64,000 nucleotides of DNA, from positions 2,046,001 through 2,110,000 of the forward strand of contig CBDCDL010000002.1 in NCBI GenBank assembly GCA_965215345.1, written 5' to 3'. The translations under genes were made by a program, and so were the position numbers. Source of the stretch: CATQHW01 sp965215345. Its GTDB lineage: Bacteria; Spirochaetota; Spirochaetia; SZUA-6; Bin103. This document shows positions 1 through 8,728 of the stretch, in pieces. Positions within the stretch are counted from its first letter, which is position 1; each line of letters starts with the position of its first letter. The notes under the pieces were generated by a model. It was given only the letters and a program-made list of their open reading frames with translations. It had not been told where the DNA came from and made no database searches.

Positions 1-125
1 AACTCGAGCCTCCCGTAGATCGAGCAGGCGATGCGCTCGCGGCTGCCAGCGAGCGCATCGCCTGCCAGCTGTCTTCCACGTAGCACTTCAGGATGTAGGC
101 GGTGTCGAAGTAGGAAGTAGGTCAT
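1..125 (-). pseudogene. VapC-like PIN-domain toxin, broken (partial at window edge)
   Basis: Reading the minus strand from the ATG at 125-123, which overlaps the antitoxin stop (ATGA), the first codons give MTYF and then leave frame. Removing one copy of a 7-base tandem duplication (107-113 and 114-120) restores MTYFDTAYILKCYVEDSW, a classic PIN N-terminus with the first catalytic Asp. A second frame change is needed near 49-51 to continue into ERIACSIYGRLE, also PIN-like. PIN toxins are Mg-dependent RNases. The gene continues beyond the window edge. As written it cannot encode a working toxin, so the antitoxin at 122-364 would be an orphan. An assembly error is the alternative explanation. 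Confidence 0.65.
24..65. repeat. 17-bp perfect inverted repeat
   Basis: Bases 24-40 and 49-65 are exact reverse complements with an 8-base spacer. It lies inside the broken PIN gene and coincides with its second frame change, so it may be a small fold-back duplication or an assembly artefact rather than a regulatory hairpin. Confidence 0.75.
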
Positions 126-364
126 CCGCGATCGCGGTCCTCGGACACGGAGCGGGCGGAGTCGCCCGGAACCTCCGGCAGCGCGTCGAACTCGGGCAGT
201 GTTCGGCACCGGCTGAACGGGGTGCTCAGGTCCTCGGTTCGCACCGGAACGAGCGAGGCGGTCGGCCGTCCCCGGTCCGTGATGATCACATGTTCACCGA
301 GCGCTGCGCGCCGCACCCACTCACCGGTGTTGAGGTGCAGTTCGTGCATCGCGATGCGTGCCAC
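122..364 (-). CDS. Phd/YefM-family antitoxin
   Basis: An 80-residue protein with the Phd/YefM antitoxin pattern: N-terminal MHELHLNTGEWVRRA, then GEHVIITDRGRPTASLVPV, the beta-strand/helix fold that dimerises and binds the operator DNA. The C-terminal part (residues 45-80) is acidic and low-complexity, as expected of the segment that wraps the toxin. The next gene on the same strand is the PIN toxin, starting in an ATGA overlap with this stop, so the pair was a translationally coupled type II toxin-antitoxin operon. The family represses its own promoter; no operator is obvious here. A shorter start at the internal Met near 349 is possible. Confidence 0.8.
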   Translation of the reverse strand: MARIAMHELHLNTGEWVRRAALGEHVIITDRGRPTASLVPVRTEDLSTPFSRCRTLPEFDALPEVPGDSARSVSEDRDRG

Positions 365-469
365 GCGTCACAATGTGTGGCGATCGCTGATGCCGCTCAA
401 CCCAGGGCTCGCGATCCGAGCATCGCTCGCCTGTACAGCCAGCGCACCGGCACGCACAGTACCGCCGCC

Positions 470-1546
470 ATGGTCCGCACCGGTGCGCCCGGTCTGTCGA
501 CGCCGATCACGATCAAGGGGCGCACGCTGCGCAACCGGATCGTGATGCCGCCGATGGCCAGCCACCTGTCGCCGCCGGACGGCTCGGTGACGCAGGAGCA
601 CCTGGACCGCTACGTGCCGCGCGCAGCCGCCGGGGTTGGCCTGGTGATGGTCGAGCACTGCTACGTGGTGGCCGGCGGGCGCACCAGCGACGACCAGCTC
701 GGCATCCACGACGACGCGCTGATCGCCGGCCACGCCCGTCTCTGCGCGGAGATCCGGGCGACCGGCGCCGTGACCGGCGTGCAGCTCAACCACGGGGGAG
801 GCAAGGTCCCCAGTACCTGCAGCGGCCATCAGCCGGTGAGCGCCTCCGCCGGCGTGGTGCCGAGAGGCCAGGAGGAGTGCCGGGCCGCGACGATCGCCGA
901 GATCGAGGCGTACCCGCGCGGCTTCGCGCACGCCGCCGGCCGCGCGGTCGCGGCCGGCTACGACCTCGTGGAGATCCACGGCGCGCACGGCTACCTGCTC
1001 AGCCAGTTCCTGTCGCCGCTGGTCAACCGCCGCGACGACCGCTACGGCGGCGACCCCGAGCGCCGCCTCGCCCTCCCCTGCGCGGTGGTGCGCGCCGTAC
1101 GCGCCGTGGTGGGGCCGGACTACTGGGTCCAGTACCGCCTGGGCGCGCTGGACTACAAGCCCGGAGGCCTGGACGCGGACGCGGCGGTCGCGGCCGCCCA
1201 GGCGTTGATCGAAGCCGGCGTCGACTCCATCCACATCTCCGGCGGCGTGCACGGCCCGCAGTCGCAGGACTGGGACGGAACCTCCGAGGGCTACCACGTC
1301 GACATCGCCGCCCGCGTGCGCGCGGCCGTCATCGTACCGGTGATCGTTCCCGGCGCGATCCGCACGCCGGCGTTCGCCGACCGGGTGGTCCGCGACGGCA
1401 AGGCCGACCTGGTGGCGGTCGGCACGGCGATGCTGGACAATCCACGCTGGGCGGCCGACGCCATCGAGGCACTCGCCACAACGACTGACCGGGCCGTCGA
1501 GCCGTTGCCCGGCGGCAGCCCGTGCGGTACGGTTGGCCCTTCGTGA
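470..1546 (+). CDS. NADH:flavin oxidoreductase, Old Yellow Enzyme family
   Basis: About 358 residues, a single FMN-binding TIM barrel. Recognisable blocks are NRIVMPPMAS near the N-terminus, GVQLNHGG around residue 108, and the family signature AGYDLVEIHGAHGYLLSQF followed by SPLVNRRDDRYGG around residues 160-195. C-terminal blocks DSIHISGGVH and DLVAVGTAMLDNP supply the phosphate-binding part of the FMN site. The family reduces activated double bonds (enones, 2,4-dienoyl compounds) with NAD(P)H. I chose the ATG at 470 because homology starts just after it; an upstream in-frame extension to 290 overlaps the divergent antitoxin gene. It lacks the C-terminal FeS/FAD domains of dienoyl-CoA reductases. 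Substrate is unknown. It is followed 18 bases later by a sugar permease gene, so it may be co-transcribed with the transporter. Confidence 0.85.
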   Translation: MVRTGAPGLSTPITIKGRTLRNRIVMPPMASHLSPPDGSVTQEHLDRYVPRAAAGVGLVMVEHCYVVAGGRTSDDQLGIHDDALIAGHARLCAEIRATGAVTGVQLNHGGGKVPSTCSGHQPVSASAGVVPRGQEECRAATIAEIEAYPRGFAHAAGRAVAAGYDLVEIHGAHGYLLSQFLSPLVNRRDDRYGGDPERRLALPCAVVRAVRAVVGPDYWVQYRLGALDYKPGGLDADAAVAAAQALIEAGVDSIHISGGVHGPQSQDWDGTSEGYHVDIAARVRAAVIVPVIVPGAIRTPAFADRVVRDGKADLVAVGTAMLDNPRWAADAIEALATTTDRAVEPLPGGSPCGTVGPS

Positions 1547-1564
1547 AGGAGCACCGCGGGTTCC

Positions 1565-2527
1565 GTGGCGACTGACCCGGCTGCGTCTGCCGCCGATGCG
1601 CAGCGGGAGTTGCTGCGCCGCCAGTTCCGCACGCGTGCCGTGCGCATGCGGCCGCTCTACCTGCTCCTCCTGATCTCGTTCGCCTTCCTGTTCGTGTTCA
1701 AGTACGTGCCGATCTACGGGATGGCGATCGCCTTCACGGACTTCAACGTCCGCGACGGGCTGCTCGGCAGCGAGTGGAACAACTTCGCCTACTTCAAGCG
1801 GATGGCGCGGGATCCGTTCTTCACGCGCGTGCTGTTCAACACCGCCTACCTGAGCTTCCTGCGCCTGGTCTTCCAGTTTCCGGCGCCCATCGTCTTCGCG
1901 CTGCTGCTCAACGAGATCAGATTCACCCCCTTCAAGCGGGCGGTGCAGAGCTTCAGCTACTTCCCGCACTTCATCTCCTGGGTGCTCCTTGGCGGCATCG
2001 TCTCGCAGATCCTCAACACCTACGGCCCGGTGTACTGGTTCTTCGGCGTGATCGGCGCGGAGCCGGTGCACCTGCTCACCTACGCGCCCACCTTCCGGGG
2101 CTTGCTGGTTCTCACCGGCATCTGGCAGAGCGTGGGCTGGGGCTCGATCATCTACCTGGCGGCGCTGTCCGGGATCGACCCGCAGCTCTACGAGAGCGCC
2201 CAGCTCGATGGGGCCGGCCGGCTGCGGCAGGCGTTCAGCATCAGCCTGCCGTCGCTGGTGCCGATGATCTTCATCCTGTTCCTGCTGCAGGTGGCCGCGC
2301 TGATGCAGGAGTCCTGGGAGCAGATCTTCAACCTGTACAACCCCAACGTGTTCGCGGTCGCAGACGTGTTCGAGACGCTCATCTACCGCGCCGGCATCCA
2401 GGACGCCCGCTTCGGCTACACCACCGCGATCGGCATGTTCCAGAACGTCGCGGGACTGATCATTCTGCTCGCCGTCAACGCGATCATCCGCCGCTCCGCC
2501 GACTACCGGGACTACGCCCTGTGGTAA
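1565..2527 (+). CDS. Sugar ABC transporter permease, LplB-type
   Basis: 320 residues with about six hydrophobic helices. The N-terminal pattern FVFKYVPIYGMAIAFTDFN is characteristic of the LplB branch of MalF-type permeases that import complex oligosaccharides. The cytoplasmic EAA loop is seen as ESAQLDGAGRLRQAFSISLP around residues 205-225. The start is GTG at 1565, a few bases after the oxidoreductase. It pairs with the permease at 2580 and the binding protein at 3580 to make the membrane part of one importer. No ATPase gene lies in the cluster; transporters of this family usually share a common MsmX-like ATPase encoded elsewhere. Substrate cannot be told from sequence. Confidence 0.9.
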   Translation: MATDPAASAADAQRELLRRQFRTRAVRMRPLYLLLLISFAFLFVFKYVPIYGMAIAFTDFNVRDGLLGSEWNNFAYFKRMARDPFFTRVLFNTAYLSFLRLVFQFPAPIVFALLLNEIRFTPFKRAVQSFSYFPHFISWVLLGGIVSQILNTYGPVYWFFGVIGAEPVHLLTYAPTFRGLLVLTGIWQSVGWGSIIYLAALSGIDPQLYESAQLDGAGRLRQAFSISLPSLVPMIFILFLLQVAALMQESWEQIFNLYNPNVFAVADVFETLIYRAGIQDARFGYTTAIGMFQNVAGLIILLAVNAIIRRSADYRDYALW

Positions 2528-2579
2528 GGCTCGTTCCCGTGAGACGGCGGCACGGATCCATGCGGAGGAGCTGAGCGCG

Positions 2580-3482
2580 ATGGCAGTGCGTGGCCGGACG
2601 ACGGGGTCAGGGGTGTCCTTCGACATCGCCAACTATGCGTTCTTCGTGCTGCTGTCGCTGACGTTCATCTATCCGTTCTGGTCGATCATCACCCAGTCCT
2701 TCGCCCCGATCCACGCGGTCCATCGCATGGGGTTCCACGTGTGGCCGGGGGAGATCGACACCGAGGCGTGGAACTACGTGTTCGACGAGCATTCGGTCGT
2801 GCCGGCCTACCTCAACACGATCTTCCGGACGGTGTTCGGGGTACTGTTGACCCTGCTGGTCACCTTCACCGCCGCTTACGCCCTCTCCAAGCCGACGATG
2901 CCGTGGCGCAAGTCGCTGACCCTCGTCTACATACTCACCCTGTTCTTCTCGGGCGGGATCATCCCGCTGTTCCTGTTGGTCCGCCACCTGGGGCTGTTCA
3001 ACACCCGCGCCGTGCTGATCATGGTGCCGGCGATCAACGTCTTCTGGATCGTGCTGGCCCGCAACTACCTGATGACCATCGACCAGGCGATGGAGGACTC
3101 GGCGGTCATCGACGGCGCCACCTACTGGACAGTGCTCGTGCGTATCATCACGCCGCTGGCCAAGCCCGTGATCGCGGTGATCGCCCTGTTCTCCGCCGTC
3201 CAGCACTGGAACTCCTGGTTCGACGCGCTGATCTACGCCCCGCATCCGCGCCTGATCGTGCTGCAGATGCTGGTCTTCCGGATGCTGTCGGATCTGCGCA
3301 GTAGCTGGTTCCTCGAGTACCAGGAGATGATGCGCCAGGCGGGCATCGACGTGGAGATGTTCGCCGCCGAGGCGGTGCAGGCGGCGACCATCGTTCTGAC
3401 GATCGGCCCGATCATCCTGGTCTACCCGTTCCTGCAGCGCTACTTCGTCAAGGGCGTGATGCTGGGCTCCCTGAAGGGATGA
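2580..3482 (+). CDS. Carbohydrate ABC transporter permease, MalG/YtcP-type
   Basis: 300 residues with six predicted transmembrane helices and the EAA-loop motif MEDSAVIDGATYWTVLVRI at about residues 170-190, where the ATPase docks. The N-terminal segment FDIANYAFFVLLSLTFIYPF and the C-terminal FVKGVMLGSLKG are typical of the YtcP group that partners with LplB permeases. ATG at 2580 follows a GGAGG ribosome-binding site (2561-2575 region). It lies 52 bases after the first permease and about 100 bases before the binding protein, in one operon. Confidence 0.9.
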   Translation: MAVRGRTTGSGVSFDIANYAFFVLLSLTFIYPFWSIITQSFAPIHAVHRMGFHVWPGEIDTEAWNYVFDEHSVVPAYLNTIFRTVFGVLLTLLVTFTAAYALSKPTMPWRKSLTLVYILTLFFSGGIIPLFLLVRHLGLFNTRAVLIMVPAINVFWIVLARNYLMTIDQAMEDSAVIDGATYWTVLVRIITPLAKPVIAVIALFSAVQHWNSWFDALIYAPHPRLIVLQMLVFRMLSDLRSSWFLEYQEMMRQAGIDVEMFAAEAVQAATIVLTIGPIILVYPFLQRYFVKGVMLGSLKG

Positions 3483-3579
3483 AGCACGCGGACAACTGCG
3501 CTACCATCGGCGCATCAACCCGAGGGAGGGCTCCCGGCCCTCGTCGCAACCAACTCCCAAGAAGGAGACGGAGACGGAC

Positions 3580-5418
3580 ATGAAAACGAAGCGAATGCTG
3601 GCCCTGATCGGCTGCGGCCTGCTCCTTGCGGCCGGCACGGCGATCGGGGAAGGCCAGGACGAGGTGGATCGGCTCTCGTTCAGCAACGAGGATACGCTCG
3701 AGCTCGTCTGGGGCGGCTACTCCGGCACGGAGATCACCGACGACAACTGGGTGAAGGTCCACATCGAGGACCTGTTCAACGTGGACATCACCAACACGAT
3801 CATGCACGGCGGCCGGCAGGAGGCCCTCAACACCATGCTCGCCGCCGGCGAGCATCCCGACGTGCTGTGGGGCTTCATCGACATGGTGGCGTGGTTCAAC
3901 AAGGGCGCCTTCCGCACCATCCCGCGCGACATGATCGAGCGCTACGCCCCGCAGTACAGCGCGTTCATAGACAACGAGGGTCCCGTGGCGTGGGGGGTGA
4001 GCCTGGCGCCCGGCAGCACCGACGAGTACATGAACCTGCCGCGCGCCGAGCACTACCAGCAGGGCTGTGACCGGCTGGCGACGTGGCGGCTGGACTGGCT
4101 GCGCCAGATCGGCATGGACCCGGCGGGCCTGGACGGCAAGGCGCCGAAGCTGGGCGAGCTGAACGGACTGATGCACGACGAGGGCGCGCCCCGAGAGGGC
4201 GACCCGGCCGGCATGCCGGATACCTTCTACATGTGGTTCGGCCACTTCGACTGGGACGAGGTGGAATCGATCATGGCCGGCTTCCGCGCGGCCGACTTCA
4301 ACGGCAACGGGCAGCAGGACGAGATCCCCTTCGGCACCCTCGGCGCCGGCGAAGGCTCCGAGGCTCAGGACATCGTGTTCTTCATGGGCATGGGGATGGT
4401 CTTCGACGCGTTCGGCGTCAACTCCGTGGAGAACTACTACGATCCCGAGCAGGACCTGACGGTGCGGGAGGACACCTACTCGCAGAGCCGCGAGGCGCTG
4501 AAGGTGTTGCAGCGCTGGTTCCAGCTCGGGTACCTGGACCAGAACCTGCCGGCGGTCAGCCGCGCCGAGTGGGAGCAGCGCTGGCAGAACGGCTTGACCG
4601 GCATGTGGTCACGCGGACAGAGTTGCGGCACCAGCTCCCGCTACGGCTCCCCCGGCGGGCACTGCGGAACCGTCGTCAAGAACGTGCCGGAGGCCAAGCT
4701 GGTGACGACGCTGCCGATGATCGGTCCGACCGGCATCAGGCGGTGTCCGTTCGACGGACGCGCCACGCCGATGAACCCGGGCATGGGCTACAGCATCAAG
4801 CACGACGTCACCGACGAAGAGCTGGCGCGCATCCTGCAGATCTTCGACTACCTCAACTACGATTCGCAGGGCATCATCCACGGCCAGTGGGGTCCGCCCG
4901 GCCTGTTCTTCGATTGGAACGGCAAGGACGGCGCCGAAGGCACGCCGTACGACTGCATCAACAGTTGGATGACGCCCAAGGAGGGTGTGTCAGGCTACGG
5001 CCAGCACTACGGCTTCTTCTACTACAACGCCTACCACTGGCACGACGGCTTCCGCTTCTGCGTCACGAACAAGGACCGGAACGACCTCACCGAGGGCCTG
5101 ACCTGGGATGCGTTCATGAAGCAGAACCCGTACATCCAGGAGATCTCGACTCCGGACCATCGGGAAGACATCTTCACCCAGACCGACTACCTGCCGCTCT
5201 GGGCGGAGTTCGGCGACGGGCTCTCCACGCTCAAGCAGGAGACGTGGTGGCGCTACATCACCACCGACGTCGACATCGACGCCGACTGGCAGCGCTACGT
5301 CGACGAGTGGATGAGCATCGGCGGGCGCGAGGTGCTCGACGAGCTCAACAAGGCGCCGCTGGTCTCGGACATCCGTGCGGGCGCAGCACACCTGGCCGAC
5401 ATGCTGCCGCAGTATTAG
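3580..5418 (+). CDS. Extracellular solute-binding protein of sugar ABC importer
   Basis: 612 residues. The first 24 (MKTKRMLALIGCGLLLAAG...) form a Sec signal peptide. A Cys sits at position 12 (LIGC), but the hydrophobic stretch before it is too short for a convincing lipobox, so I favour signal peptidase I cleavage. The mature part has the two-lobe binding-protein fold: residues 45-130 include VKVHIEDLFNVDITNTIM and AAGEHPDVLWGF, typical of LipO-like proteins that go with LplB/YtcP permeases. The Trp- and Tyr-rich central region fits carbohydrate stacking. It is long for the class. A strong ribosome-binding site (AAGGAG, GGAG) precedes the ATG. It ends the importer operon and is followed by a terminator at 5457. 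Confidence 0.85.
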   Translation: MKTKRMLALIGCGLLLAAGTAIGEGQDEVDRLSFSNEDTLELVWGGYSGTEITDDNWVKVHIEDLFNVDITNTIMHGGRQEALNTMLAAGEHPDVLWGFIDMVAWFNKGAFRTIPRDMIERYAPQYSAFIDNEGPVAWGVSLAPGSTDEYMNLPRAEHYQQGCDRLATWRLDWLRQIGMDPAGLDGKAPKLGELNGLMHDEGAPREGDPAGMPDTFYMWFGHFDWDEVESIMAGFRAADFNGNGQQDEIPFGTLGAGEGSEAQDIVFFMGMGMVFDAFGVNSVENYYDPEQDLTVREDTYSQSREALKVLQRWFQLGYLDQNLPAVSRAEWEQRWQNGLTGMWSRGQSCGTSSRYGSPGGHCGTVVKNVPEAKLVTTLPMIGPTGIRRCPFDGRATPMNPGMGYSIKHDVTDEELARILQIFDYLNYDSQGIIHGQWGPPGLFFDWNGKDGAEGTPYDCINSWMTPKEGVSGYGQHYGFFYYNAYHWHDGFRFCVTNKDRNDLTEGLTWDAFMKQNPYIQEISTPDHREDIFTQTDYLPLWAEFGDGLSTLKQETWWRYITTDVDIDADWQRYVDEWMSIGGREVLDELNKAPLVSDIRAGAAHLADMLPQY

Positions 5419-5456
5419 GGCGATCGTGAGCTGACGGTCACGGTACCAACGCGCAC

Positions 5457-5492
5457 GGGCGGCTGCTCCTCATTGGGGGTGGCCGCCCTTTT
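5457..5492 (+). terminator. Intrinsic terminator after sugar importer operon
   Basis: GGGCGGC (5457-5463) pairs perfectly with GCCGCCC (5482-5488), followed directly by TTTT (5489-5492). It sits about 40 bases after the binding-protein stop and before the ATPase-nuclease gene, so it closes the importer transcription unit. Confidence 0.75.
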
Positions 5493-5545
5493 CGTGGGGC
5501 GGGCCGGCATGGCCGCGTCGCTCGTGGCACAATGGCGCACCAACC

Positions 5546-7102
5546 ATGCGCTTGTTCAACACTGCCGGTCCCGTCAAGCCCGACAGCCACTATTGCATCC
5601 CGCCGCTTGAGCGCATCGACCTGGACGCGGTGCTGCGCCTTGTCGGAGACGAGAAGTACTTCGTGCTGCATGCGCCGCGACAGACGGGCAAGACGTCGGC
5701 GCTGCTGGCGCTGGCGGACGTCCTGAACGAGCGCGGCTACCGGTGCGTGTACGCCACCGTGGAAACCGCCCGCACCGCCCGCGACGACGTGGAGCGGGCG
5801 ATGCGTGTGGTGCTCGCATCCCTGGGCGAGGCGGCGGAAGCGGTGGTCGCCGACGCGTTTCTGGCGGACGCGTGGCCCGACATCCTCGCCAGGTTCGGGC
5901 CGGATCTGGCGTTGGGCGCGGCCCTGTCGCGGTGGGCGGAGGCGGCGCCGCAGCCGCTGGTGCTGCTGATCGACGAGATCGACACGCTGACCGGCGATTC
6001 GCTGCTGTCGGTACTGCAGCAACTCCGTGCCGGCTACCCCAAGCGCCCGGCGCGCTTCCCGCAGAGCGTGGTCCTGTGCGGCATGCGCGACCTGCGCGAC
6101 TACCGCATGGGCGCCGCCGGCAGCCCCTTCAACATCGCCGCTGCGTCGCTGCGACTGGGCGACTTCTCGCGCGAGCAGACGCTGGCGCTGCTGGGCCAGC
6201 ACACCGAAGAGACCGGGCAGGCGTTCGCCCCGGAGGCGCTGGAGGCCGTATGGACGCAGACGCGCGGCCAGCCGTGGCTGGTGAACGCGCTGGCGTACGG
6301 TGCCTGCTTCGAGAACAGGGCGTTGCGCGAGGATCGTTCCCGCACGGTGACCGCGGACGGCATCGCCGCGGTGCGCGAGGACCTCATCGTCAAGCGGGTG
6401 ACGCACCTGGACTATCTGGCGGACAAGCTGCGCGAGGACCGCGTGCGGCGTGTGATCGAGCCGATGCTGAGCGGCACGCACGGGCACGCCTTCACGGACC
6501 GCGACGTCACGTACGCGCGCGACCTGGGGCTGGTGGCCGGCGATGCGCCGTTGCGGGTGGCCAATCCGATCTACGCCGAGGTGCTGCCGCGGGAGCTCGC
6601 GTGGGTGGCGCAGGAGACGCTGGATCTGTCGCCCCCGCGGTACGTGCGAACGGACGGCAGCCTGGACGCGGGGTTGCTGATGGAGGAGTTCCAGGGCTTC
6701 TTCCGCCGCCACTCCGAGCACTGGCAGAACCGCTTCGCCTACGCCGAGGCGTGGCCGCAACTCCTGTTGCAGGCGTTTCTGCAGCGCGTGGTGAACGGCG
6801 GCGGGCGCATCGAGCGCGAGTACGCCCTGGGGCGCGGGCGAGTGGACCTGCTGATCGTCTGGCCGCTGGCGGAGCGGGTGCAGGAGTTCGTCGTGGAGTG
6901 CAAGGTGGTGCGGGAGCGCGACGGCCTGGAGAGCGTCGTCGACGAGGGCGTGGAACAGACGGCGCGCTACGTGGACGGCTGCGCGGCGGAGGCGGGGCAC
7001 TTGGTCGTGATCGACCGGCGGGAGAACCGGACCTGGGACGAGAAGGTGTTCCACCGCCGGCGCCGCTCGCAGTCGGTGCCGATCGACGTGTGGGGCATGT
7101 GA
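5546..7102 (+). CDS. AAA-like ATPase with C-terminal PD-(D/E)XK nuclease-like domain, copy 1
   Basis: 518 residues. The N-terminal ATPase begins at FNTAGPV and has Walker A HAPRQTGKTSALLALA around residues 38-52 and Walker B VLLIDEIDTLTGD near 138. A winged-helix-like middle follows. The C-terminal 90 residues carry GRVDLLIVWPL (Asp near 434) and FVVECKVV (Glu-X-Lys near 451), the catalytic skeleton of PD-(D/E)XK nucleases, as in the AAA-ATPase-like/DUF1703-type families. Cellular role is unknown; such proteins are often expanded in multiple genomic copies, and selfish or defence roles have been proposed for related families. It is followed 47 bases later by a near-identical copy. The ATG at 5546 sits shortly after a CACAAT box and gives the same N-terminus as copy 2. 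Confidence 0.8.
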   Translation: MRLFNTAGPVKPDSHYCIPPLERIDLDAVLRLVGDEKYFVLHAPRQTGKTSALLALADVLNERGYRCVYATVETARTARDDVERAMRVVLASLGEAAEAVVADAFLADAWPDILARFGPDLALGAALSRWAEAAPQPLVLLIDEIDTLTGDSLLSVLQQLRAGYPKRPARFPQSVVLCGMRDLRDYRMGAAGSPFNIAAASLRLGDFSREQTLALLGQHTEETGQAFAPEALEAVWTQTRGQPWLVNALAYGACFENRALREDRSRTVTADGIAAVREDLIVKRVTHLDYLADKLREDRVRRVIEPMLSGTHGHAFTDRDVTYARDLGLVAGDAPLRVANPIYAEVLPRELAWVAQETLDLSPPRYVRTDGSLDAGLLMEEFQGFFRRHSEHWQNRFAYAEAWPQLLLQAFLQRVVNGGGRIEREYALGRGRVDLLIVWPLAERVQEFVVECKVVRERDGLESVVDEGVEQTARYVDGCAAEAGHLVVIDRRENRTWDEKVFHRRRRSQSVPIDVWGM

Positions 7103-7149
7103 CGGGCTGGACGTTGCGGCCCGACCGTCGCCAAGCGAGGATCGAGACC

Positions 7150-8706
7150 ATGCGTTCGTTCAACACCGCCGGTCCCGTCAAGGCCGACAAGCACTATTGC
7201 ATCCCGCCGCTCTCGCGTATCGACTTGGATGCAGTGCTCCGCCTTGTCGGAGATGAGAAGTACTTCGTACTTCACGCGCCGCGGCAGACCGGGAAGACGT
7301 CGGCGCTGCTGGCGCTGGCCGACGTCCTGAACGAGCGCGGCTACCGGTGCGTCTACGTCACCGTGGAAACGGCCCGCACTGCGCGCGATGACGTGCAGCG
7401 GGCGATGCGCACGGTGCTCGTCAGGCTGGCGTCGCAGGCGCGGGCCACGCTGGATGACGGCTTTCTGGAAGACATCTGGCCGGACGTTCTGGCGCGAGTC
7501 GGTGCGGACGAGGCACTGGGCGAAGCACTTTCGCGTTGGGCGGAGGCGGTGCCGGGACCGCTGGTGCTGTTGATCGACGAGATCGACACGCTGACGGGTG
7601 ATTCGCTGCTTTCGGTACTGCAGCAGCTCCGCGCCGGCTACCCCGGCCGCCCCGAGCGCTTTCCGCACAGCGTGGTCCTGTGCGGCATGCGCGACCTGCG
7701 CGACTACCGCATGGGCGCCGCGGGCAGTCCGTTCAACATCGCCGCTGCGTCGCTGCGACTGGGTGACTTCTCGCGCGAGCAGACGCTGGCGCTGCTGGGC
7801 CAGCACACCGAAGAGACCGGGCAGGCGTTCGCCCCGGAGGCGCTGGAGGCCGTATGGACGCAGACGCGCGGCCAGCCGTGGCTGGTGAACGCGCTGGCGT
7901 ACGGTGCCTGCTTCGAGAACAGGGCGTTGCGCGAGGATCGTTCCCGCACGGTGACCGCGGACGGCATCGCCGCGGTGCGCGAGGACCTCATCGTCAAGCG
8001 GGTGACGCACCTGGACTATCTGGCGGACAAGCTGCGCGAGGACCGCGTGCGGCGTGTGATCGAGCCGATGCTGAGCGGCACGCACGGGCACGCCTTCACG
8101 GACCGCGACGTCGCGTACGTGCGCGACCTGGGGCTGGTGGCCGGCGATGCGCCGTTGCGGGTGGCCAATCCGATCTACGCCGAGGTGCTGCCGCGGGAGC
8201 TCGCGTGGGTGGCGCAGGAGACGCTGGATCTGTCACCCCCGCGGTACGTGCGAACGGACGGCAGCCTGGACGCGGGGCTGCTGATGGAGGAGTTCCAGGC
8301 CTTCTTCCGCCGCCACTCCGAGCACTGGCAGAACCGTTTCGCCTACGCCGAGGCGTGGCCGCAGTTGCTCCTGCAAGCGTACTTGCAGCGTGTGGTCAAC
8401 GGCGGCGGGCGCATCGAGCGCGAGTACGCCCTGGGGCGCGGGCGAGTGGATCTGCTGATCGTCTGGCCGCTGGCGGACCGGGTGCAGGAGTTCGTCGTGG
8501 AGTGCAAGGTGGTGCGGGAGCGCGACGGCCTGGAGAGCGTCGTCGACGAGGGCGTGGAACAGACGGCGCGCTACGTGGATGGCTGCGCCGCGGAGGCGGG
8601 GCACCTGGTCGTGATCGACCGGCGGGAGAACCGGACCTGGGACGAGAAGGTATTCCACCGCCGGCGCCGCGCGCAGTCGGTCCCGGTCGACGTGTGGGGC
8701 ATGTGA
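7150..8706 (+). CDS. AAA-like ATPase with C-terminal PD-(D/E)XK nuclease-like domain, copy 2
   Basis: Same length (518 residues) and architecture as the gene at 5546: Walker A HAPRQTGKTSALLALA, Walker B LLIDEIDTLTGD, and C-terminal GRVDLLI plus VECKV nuclease motifs. The copies differ mainly in residues 73-125 (copy 1 SLGEAAEAVVADAFLADAW, copy 2 RLASQARATLDDGFLEDIW) and are nearly identical at DNA level from about residue 165 to the end, so identity is mosaic along the gene. That suggests gene conversion after an older duplication. Start chosen at the ATG whose protein matches copy 1's MRLFNTAGPV; the frame is open upstream through copy 1 but that is a shadow. Confidence 0.8.
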   Translation: MRSFNTAGPVKADKHYCIPPLSRIDLDAVLRLVGDEKYFVLHAPRQTGKTSALLALADVLNERGYRCVYVTVETARTARDDVQRAMRTVLVRLASQARATLDDGFLEDIWPDVLARVGADEALGEALSRWAEAVPGPLVLLIDEIDTLTGDSLLSVLQQLRAGYPGRPERFPHSVVLCGMRDLRDYRMGAAGSPFNIAAASLRLGDFSREQTLALLGQHTEETGQAFAPEALEAVWTQTRGQPWLVNALAYGACFENRALREDRSRTVTADGIAAVREDLIVKRVTHLDYLADKLREDRVRRVIEPMLSGTHGHAFTDRDVAYVRDLGLVAGDAPLRVANPIYAEVLPRELAWVAQETLDLSPPRYVRTDGSLDAGLLMEEFQAFFRRHSEHWQNRFAYAEAWPQLLLQAYLQRVVNGGGRIEREYALGRGRVDLLIVWPLADRVQEFVVECKVVRERDGLESVVDEGVEQTARYVDGCAAEAGHLVVIDRRENRTWDEKVFHRRRRAQSVPVDVWGM

Positions 8707-8728
8707 CGCGCTGCGGTACAGTGGCGGC

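Larger units (their letters stand above)
5546..8706. repeat. Tandem gene duplication, unit of about 1.6 kb
   Basis: The two 1557-base genes are offset by 1604 bases. The region 6061-6960 aligns with 7665-8564 with only scattered differences, while 5780-5990 aligns poorly with its counterpart. The unit includes the 47-base spacer. Confidence 0.9.

Noticed and set aside
368..2632. 754-codon minus-strand open frame opposite the oxidoreductase and permease
   Set aside because: Composition is the Arg/Gly/Asp/His-rich pattern of an antisense shadow in GC-rich DNA, with no domain, while the plus strand has two clear genes.
5743..8706. 987-codon frame suggesting a fusion of both ATPase copies
   Set aside because: Only the part from 7150 is protein-like; the upstream part is an out-of-frame reading of copy 1.
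8717..8722. TACAGT/TACCAT/CACAAT boxes shortly before several starts (5527, 8717, 61180 and others) as a genome-specific -10 element
   Set aside because: Suggestive of near-leaderless promoters, but no matching -35 box is consistent and the motif is short; not listed as promoters.
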